DNA from: CAZTGZ01 sp044339595
GTDB lineage: Bacteria; Bacteroidota; Bacteroidia; NS11-12g; UBA9320
Reading direction: 5' to 3'
Length of the DNA: 10,179 nt
Assembly: GCA_044339595.1 (NCBI GenBank)
Contig: JBIIVF010000089.1
Coordinates: forward strand, 1-10,179
Shown here in pieces: positions 6,091-10,179 of this stretch. Position numbers and translations under genes: made by a program. The notes beneath the pieces were generated by a model. It was not told the origin of the DNA. It did not search any database and worked only from the letters and a program-made list of their open reading frames with translations. Each line of letters starts with the position of its first letter. Within the stretch, counting starts at the first letter, position 1.

Positions 6091-6160
6091 ATGTCACCCC
6101 TTCGGGGTTTATATTCGTTTTGTTTCATGTTCGTTACAATCATTTCGACCCTTCGGGTTT
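6091..6160 (-). repeat. Two hairpin repeats, CCCCTTCGGGG orientation
   Basis: ACCCC-TTC-GGGGT (6096-6108) and ACCC-TTC-GGGT (6148-6158) are two short hairpins whose cores start 52 nt apart. On the minus strand they read as ACCCCGAAGGGGT and ACCCGAAGGGT, so they are the inverse of the four hairpins at 6249-6411. The first also shares the 16-nt context TCACCCCTTCGGGGTT with the reverse complement of the last hairpin (6395-6410). Together they bound a 320-bp block. Confidence 0.75.
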
Positions 6161-6248
6161 GTTTTATAAAATTGGATCAGCGAACTTGAAATAAATCCTA
6201 CAAGATTCCATGGTTCAAGAGCAGTTATGCCATTACCAGCGTTGAATT

Positions 6249-6411
6249 AAAAAAATCCCGAAGGGATGAAATTATTATAGAAGAACGGAATGACGAAAAA
6301 AATCCCGAAGGGATGAAATTATAATAGAGAAGAATGGAATGACGAAAAAAATCCCGAAGGGATGAAATTATAATAGGGATGAATTAGCATGAACAACCCC
6401 GAAGGGGTGAT
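6249..6411 (+). repeat. Tandem array of four CCCGAAGGG hairpin units
   Basis: Three near-identical units start at 6249, 6296 and 6345, each beginning with seven A's and then ATCCCGAAGGGATG. The second and third are identical over 32 nt (6296-6327 and 6345-6376), and the first differs from them at one base in that stretch. The first two units continue alike through GGAATGACG; the third diverges after AATAG. A fourth, variant core ACCCCGAAGGGGT lies at 6396-6408. Core-to-core spacings are 47, 49 and 45 nt. The compensatory T-to-C and A-to-G changes between ATCCC/GGGAT and ACCCC/GGGGT keep the stem paired, which argues that the hairpin itself is maintained. The arrangement resembles dispersed palindromic intergenic repeats. 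It is not a CRISPR array, because the bases between cores are also repeated. Confidence 0.85.
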
Positions 6412-6702
6412 ATAAAATGGCATGGACATATTCTCAAATAGACTTGTCGGTCGTTTTTCTTTTAAGGGAAGGGAGAACTTCGTGGGTAAATTATGATAAG
6501 CGGCGATGCACAAATAATTAGCCGGCATAATGACCACTTAGGAACAAAAGTCAATAATTAGCAACAGAATCTCCGATCACATTCATTCATTTATTGGGCT
6601 CAAACCATTCAACGGCAAAAAGAAATATTAGTGTAGGATTATGCCATCAAACCAAAGCGACAAGATGAATTGGGCAATCGGGTATAGCCGAAACGATGAA
6701 AG
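6412..6702. other. Intergenic stretch downstream of the propeller protein gene; nothing recognised
   Basis: This 291-bp A/T-rich stretch lies between the hairpin array and the 3' end of the minus-strand propeller gene. No frame in it resembles a protein, and no terminator hairpin with a U-run follows the propeller gene stop at 6703. An 8-bp inverted match, TGGGCAAT (6671-6678) with ATTGCCCA (6733-6740), spans the stop codon, but its arms are 54 nt apart and it is probably chance. Confidence 0.4.
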
Positions 6703-8082
6703 TCAATGATACTCGATCTTGTGTACGGCTGAATTGCCCAGTTCGGTGTTAATCCAAAGAGTGTAAGTGCCTTTCGACAAGCCCATTTCAAGCAAAGAGA
6801 ATTGGAAATCATGATCAGTCGGATCGATTTTGCGACGCATTATTTCTCTTCCCATCAAATCGTTTACGAAGAGCTCTGCCACCTTGCAGTTCACGGGCAG
6901 CTCATACTTCACATTTACCAAACCTGTGGTTGGGTTCGGATATAGCCGGTTGATGCGCAAGGAAAAGGAGGATGCATCCATATTTACATTGGCGTGCATT
7001 TTCACAGGAACCAAATCTCGTTGTACGGGCGAATACGAAACATTGCGCGGCTTCAAAATCGCGGCGTTATCGTCCATAATGAAAATCGCGGAATCTTGCT
7101 GTATGAAGGATAGATTATTCAGATCGGCCACCATGATTTCGTTGTTTTGCCATAGATTTGATGCAGTGGCATTGAAACAGATGTACGTTTCGTCATAACT
7201 GAGGGTTGGTTTTCCGATGCGCAATCCTTTCAGGCTTAAAATGCGGGTAAAATTGGGCTGAGCGGCCTCTACCTCCATCATATCCATTTTATAGATGCTA
7301 AAAGTGGGGTCTTCATCCACAGATAAATACAACCATTTTCCGTCTTTGCTGAGCTGACCCACTGCAATTTCTCCAAATGGAACGGTAATGATCTTGCGCA
7401 ACTCAGGTCTGCCACCCGGGGTCATGTTAAAAACACCCAGTCTTTGTCCCTCGTCAGAATTGTAAATCACCATGGTACGCATATCCGGGGTAAAACTGAT
7501 GCCCGATATAAAGCCTTCCATTTCGCCACTCAGATCCAGGTTGTGTTGAAACATGAAGGGTTCATTGAGGCTGTTGCGGTGAAAAACCTTAATATTTCTG
7601 CCGAAGCAGGTGTACATTTCGAGCTCATTGTTGGTTAGCCAGGTGCTGATTACCGAACCGCTTTCGTCTATTTCTACCCGAGCCGGCTTTCCAAAATCCT
7701 CATAGCGGCTGTTTCTGTTGCTCATGTAAATCTGATTCTCTTTGGTAAAATACAATCGCAACGCATCGGCTGAAAGCCAAGGATAGGCTTCGGCAACGCC
7801 CTCTTCATTCACCTGATGTTGGTATCGAATAAAAGGATGGTTGTAATAAATTTCAGGGAGAGGAGATTGGTCAGCGTTGCTCGTTAAAGGCGCTTCCTGC
7901 GCATCGTCGATGATGTCTTCCTCCTCTTCGAGGGCGTCAAAAATGGCATCTTCCTCCATTACTTCCTCTTCGGTAGAAGCGGGTGTTTCGTTTATTTCAA
8001 GGAGAGCGGGTTCAGTGTTCTGAGCTAAAAGAATATTAGCAGCAAAGAACAAAAGAAGACCTAGCGTGATCGCTTTTTTCAT
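6703..8082 (-). CDS. Secreted PD40-like beta-propeller protein with T9SS sorting domain
   Basis: The 459-residue protein has a Sec signal peptide (1-20, MKKAITLGLLLFFAANILLA) and then a very acidic linker (about 37-63, TEEEVMEEDAIFDALEEEEDIIDD). Several propeller-blade motifs follow: LSADALRLYFTKENQIYMSN (103-122), FTPDMRTMVIYNSDEGQRLG (197-216), LSKDGKWLYLSVDE (244-257) and LSYDETYICFNA (294-305). They have the S-x-D-x-x-x-(L/I)-(Y/V)-(F/I) pattern of TolB/WD40-like PD40 repeats. Residues about 377-459 are a type A T9SS C-terminal domain, with YPNPTTG at 381-387 and the late block GTYTLWI (438-444). It should be exported and either released or anchored at the surface. The function is unknown. 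The chosen ATG (8082) replaces an in-frame upstream start at 8115, because it directly begins a standard signal peptide and lies downstream of the candidate promoter. Confidence 0.88.
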   Translation of the reverse strand: MKKAITLGLLLFFAANILLAQNTEPALLEINETPASTEEEVMEEDAIFDALEEEEDIIDDAQEAPLTSNADQSPLPEIYYNHPFIRYQHQVNEEGVAEAYPWLSADALRLYFTKENQIYMSNRNSRYEDFGKPARVEIDESGSVISTWLTNNELEMYTCFGRNIKVFHRNSLNEPFMFQHNLDLSGEMEGFISGISFTPDMRTMVIYNSDEGQRLGVFNMTPGGRPELRKIITVPFGEIAVGQLSKDGKWLYLSVDEDPTFSIYKMDMMEVEAAQPNFTRILSLKGLRIGKPTLSYDETYICFNATASNLWQNNEIMVADLNNLSFIQQDSAIFIMDDNAAILKPRNVSYSPVQRDLVPVKMHANVNMDASSFSLRINRLYPNPTTGLVNVKYELPVNCKVAELFVNDLMGREIMRRKIDPTDHDFQFSLLEMGLSKGTYTLWINTELGNSAVHKIEYH

Positions 8083-8104
8083 CAGAAAAAATTTAATAGG
8101 AATG

Positions 8105-8135
8105 TAAAGATACAAAAATATATATCCCCAAACAA
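8105..8135 (-). promoter_or_regulatory. Candidate promoter for the propeller protein gene
   Basis: On the minus strand, TTG (8135-8133) is followed after 20 nt by TATCTTTA (8112-8105), which matches TAnnTTTG except at the last base; the spacing is as expected. A second, overlapping box TATTTTTG fits the -7 consensus fully but has no well-spaced TTG. Either would place the transcript start 15-25 nt before the ATG at 8082 and make the gene independent of the upstream receptor gene. Confidence 0.45.
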
Positions 8136-8164
8136 CGCTTCACAGGAATAATGACCCTATTCTT

Positions 8165-10179
8165 TCAAAACTTCCCTATCAGCTGCATCGAAAAACTGCG
8201 CGGCGCCTGCATATCCGCCGGACGAACCATAAATTCTTTATTGAACAAATTCAACACTAAAAAATTGATTTTAAAGGATTTATTGATTTTATAACCCATT
8301 CGAACATCGCTCACGAAGGCTCCGTTCGGGTTGAGTTCCCGCCCTTTCTGAATATCGCGGATGAACATGTTGAGCGGAAAACTGACAAAGGCCGCGTCAA
8401 TGTTTTCCATATAGCTGGCATAACGACAACTGTATCCTGCTTCCCATCGTTTCCATGAAAACTGCATATCTGCTTTGAACAAGTGTTTAGGCCGGTATTT
8501 CAAAACATCGTCGGTGTTGGTATCACTGCTGGTGCTGCGGAACGTGAGCGCATTGCCGACACTATCGCGGATAATCATATCGAGCGGACTCAGGTTCTTT
8601 GAATCCATATACGTATATCCAAGGAGGAAAAGACATTGGACCTGGTTAAAAGTAGCCTCTCCACTGGTACTGATTTCTACCCCGCGGATGCGGGTTTCTC
8701 CTGTGTTCAGCGATTTGAATCCGGCCCCGAATCCATTTTGAAAACTCACGTCTTTAGACCATTGTCCAAAGGTAAACTCCATCATGTCTTGATATTGGGT
8801 CCAAAAGAGCGCCACATCGGCAAACCCTTTAATTCCCTTGTATTGCACACCTTGTTTGAATCCAAGTTCGGCATTCCACCCGGTTTCAGATTGAAGTTGA
8901 GGATTTGGGAAGATTTTCAGAGGCCCCACCGAAGTGCTGATAAAAGCTTCGCTGATGGTCGGGAATCTGTACCCTTGTCCGAAAGACGCCCGAAGAAACG
9001 AGTATTTCGCCAGTTCATAATTGACCCCGGATCTAAAAACGGGTTTTTTTTCTTTGTAATCATTGAGGGCATAATGTTCAAATCGCCCCCCGATGTTCAC
9101 AATCAGGTTGTTCCATTTTTTTTCGGCCTGTGAATACAAGGCTGTATTGGCACTGGTTTGATTTCCTTGAAATAGGGGAGATGCCGATCGGGTAATGCTA
9201 TAAACGATGCCCGATGTAAGTTTAAATCCGGTTCCTTCCGGTTTCCATTCGTTTTGATATTCGTTATACACCAAATGCGATTGATTGCTTTGGTCGTTGG
9301 CCGGATTTCCGTTGTCAATCTTGTTGTCGATGTAAAAGTAACGGGATTTTACTTGATGCCTCAGGTTTTTTGAGTACCAGGTAACCGAAGGGTCGATGTT
9401 TAACCGGGTCGATTGTGTGGTGGTGATGCTATTGTTAAAGGCGGTATAGGCACTGTCGAAACTTTGCCAAAGCAAAAAGGAAGCACTGTTGCCGGTTTGG
9501 AAAGCCGTGTTTAGAGATAAGATGATTTTTCGGTTTTCAGGCACCCAACGGTATTGAACACCAACGCGGGCCCTTTTTTCAAAATCACCCATCCGATAGC
9601 CGTCATCCTTCAACAAGTTGGCGTTGAAAGTCCATTCGTGACTATTTTTCCTAAAACTGTGGTAAGCCCGAAGTCCGCCGGTAGAGAGCAAGTTATTGGG
9701 CTGCCAGTGAAGGGTTTTCCTTTTCGGGCGATCATAAACGCCATAAAATTGTGTGACCTCGGTTTCAGGTTCCAAACCGGGATTTTTGGTTTGTATGTTG
9801 ATGATCCCATTCATGGCGGCAGATCCAAATAAAACCGATGAAGCCCCTTTTAACACCTCAATATTTTTCACATTTTCCATGGTTATAAAACTCCACTGAA
9901 CCGACCCGGCATCTCCGCTAAGCGCCGGAAGGCCATCCACCAACACCATCACACGCGAGCCTGCACCGTAACTCCAACCGCTTCCCCCGCGAATATTCAC
10001 CTGGCCGTCTGTGATGTTTGCACCCGGTATCTGATCCACAATTTGCTCCATACTGGGTGGATTGCGATTTTCAATCAAATAGGGCTTGATGTGTTCAATG
10101 CTCATGGTGGTTTCGGTGATGCGCTGACGACTTTTGCCGGCCGTCACGACTACCTGATTGAGCAAAGATTCTGTGGAGG
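8165..10179 (-). CDS. TonB-dependent outer membrane receptor (5' end off window)
   Basis: The frame is open to the right edge, so the signal peptide and any N-terminal carboxypeptidase-regulatory-like domain lie outside; 670 residues remain. The fragment begins just before NQVVVTAGKSRQR (7-19), a TonB-box/plug entry typical of this phylum. The plug follows (to about 130), with VNIRGGSGWSYGAGSRVMVL (60-79), VDGLP, IEVLKGASSVLFGS and GIINIQTKNP. The rest is an alternating beta-barrel containing GYRFPTISEAF, a block seen in BtuB/CirA-like receptors, and it ends with Phe (LIGKF), as outer membrane barrels do. It imports a large or scarce ligand using TonB-ExbBD energy. The ligand (siderophore, cobalamin, haem or other) cannot be told. 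It lies 82 bp upstream of the propeller protein gene on the same strand. The in-frame TTG at 10165 is an internal Leu, not the start. Confidence 0.95.
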   Translation of the reverse strand, partial: STESLLNQVVVTAGKSRQRITETTMSIEHIKPYLIENRNPPSMEQIVDQIPGANITDGQVNIRGGSGWSYGAGSRVMVLVDGLPALSGDAGSVQWSFITMENVKNIEVLKGASSVLFGSAAMNGIINIQTKNPGLEPETEVTQFYGVYDRPKRKTLHWQPNNLLSTGGLRAYHSFRKNSHEWTFNANLLKDDGYRMGDFEKRARVGVQYRWVPENRKIILSLNTAFQTGNSASFLLWQSFDSAYTAFNNSITTTQSTRLNIDPSVTWYSKNLRHQVKSRYFYIDNKIDNGNPANDQSNQSHLVYNEYQNEWKPEGTGFKLTSGIVYSITRSASPLFQGNQTSANTALYSQAEKKWNNLIVNIGGRFEHYALNDYKEKKPVFRSGVNYELAKYSFLRASFGQGYRFPTISEAFISTSVGPLKIFPNPQLQSETGWNAELGFKQGVQYKGIKGFADVALFWTQYQDMMEFTFGQWSKDVSFQNGFGAGFKSLNTGETRIRGVEISTSGEATFNQVQCLFLLGYTYMDSKNLSPLDMIIRDSVGNALTFRSTSSDTNTDDVLKYRPKHLFKADMQFSWKRWEAGYSCRYASYMENIDAAFVSFPLNMFIRDIQKGRELNPNGAFVSDVRMGYKINKSFKINFLVLNLFNKEFMVRPADMQAPRSFSMQLIGKF

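Noticed and set aside
6249..6411. CRISPR-like periodic repeats
   Set aside because: The bases between the hairpin cores are themselves repeated, the period is about 47 nt with no unique spacers, and there are no cas genes.
6319..6537. 72-codon minus-strand frame across the hairpin array
   Set aside because: Its C-terminal part is made of the repeat units themselves, so its open length is a by-product of the repeats.
6671..6740. TGGGCAAT / ATTGCCCA inverted repeat over the propeller gene stop
   Set aside because: Only 8 bp with arms 54 nt apart and no extension, so chance is sufficient.
6830..7198. 122-codon plus-strand frame inside the propeller gene
   Set aside because: Antisense shadow of a gene with clear signal peptide, propeller and sorting domain; Cys- and Ser-rich composition with no family.
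8083..8115. Upstream start giving an MYLYIPIKFFL extension of the propeller protein
   Set aside because: This segment overlaps the candidate -7 box, and the internal ATG at 8082 starts a standard signal peptide.
8636..9133. 165-codon plus-strand frame inside the receptor gene
   Set aside because: It lies fully antisense to the well-supported TonB-dependent receptor, has no recognisable domain and no start context.
1..10179. tRNA or rRNA genes, phage or defence genes
   Set aside because: No tRNA-like cloverleaf, rRNA segment, integrase, transposase, restriction or toxin-antitoxin signature was seen on either strand.

Overview
The window comes from a member of the Bacteroidota. The evidence is a C-terminal type IX secretion (T9SS) sorting domain, a SusC/BtuB-like TonB-dependent receptor, promoter-like TAnnTTTG boxes, a small acidic lipoprotein, and a flavobacterial-style carotenoid set (crtD, cruF and a fused CrtYcd-type lycopene cyclase). 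I cannot place it below phylum from sequence alone; an aerobic pigmented flavobacterium or a relative fits.

Layout. Bases 1-660 (+) hold the C-terminal two thirds of pheS, cut by the left edge. It abuts, tail to tail and with no spare base, a minus-strand carotenoid operon read crtD (3501-2029), cruF (2024-1374), crtYcd (1377-661). The genes are separated by 4 nt and then overlapped by 4 nt. Bases 3502-4240 are mostly non-coding and hold two strong inverted repeats (3979-4010 and 4036-4082) and some short unassigned frames. Bases 4241-5686 (+) encode a membrane-anchored S41 C-terminal processing protease with an intact Ser/Lys pair. Its last 15 bases overlap a convergent 56-residue lipoprotein gene (5842-5672, minus).

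Bases 5855-6702 have no recognisable gene. At their centre (6091-6411) is a cluster of six short hairpins built on CCCGAAGGG or CCCCGAAGGGG cores: two in one orientation, then four in the other, three of them in near-identical 47-49 nt tandem units. On the minus strand follow a secreted protein with a PD40-like beta-propeller and a T9SS sorting domain (8082-6703) and, upstream of it, a TonB-dependent receptor (10179-8165) cut by the right edge.

How the genes work together. The three crt genes fit consecutive or parallel steps that turn lycopene into a monocyclic, 1'-hydroxylated, 3',4'-desaturated carotenoid of the saproxanthin/myxol type. CrtYcd would cyclise one end, CruF hydrate the other, and CrtD desaturate the hydrated end. 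Phytoene synthase, CrtI and CrtZ are not in the window. The receptor and the propeller protein are both cell-envelope proteins on one strand, 82 bp apart, but a plausible separate promoter lies between them. I see no convincing phage, CRISPR, restriction or other defence system. The most unexplained material is the hairpin cluster and the structured gap upstream of the protease.
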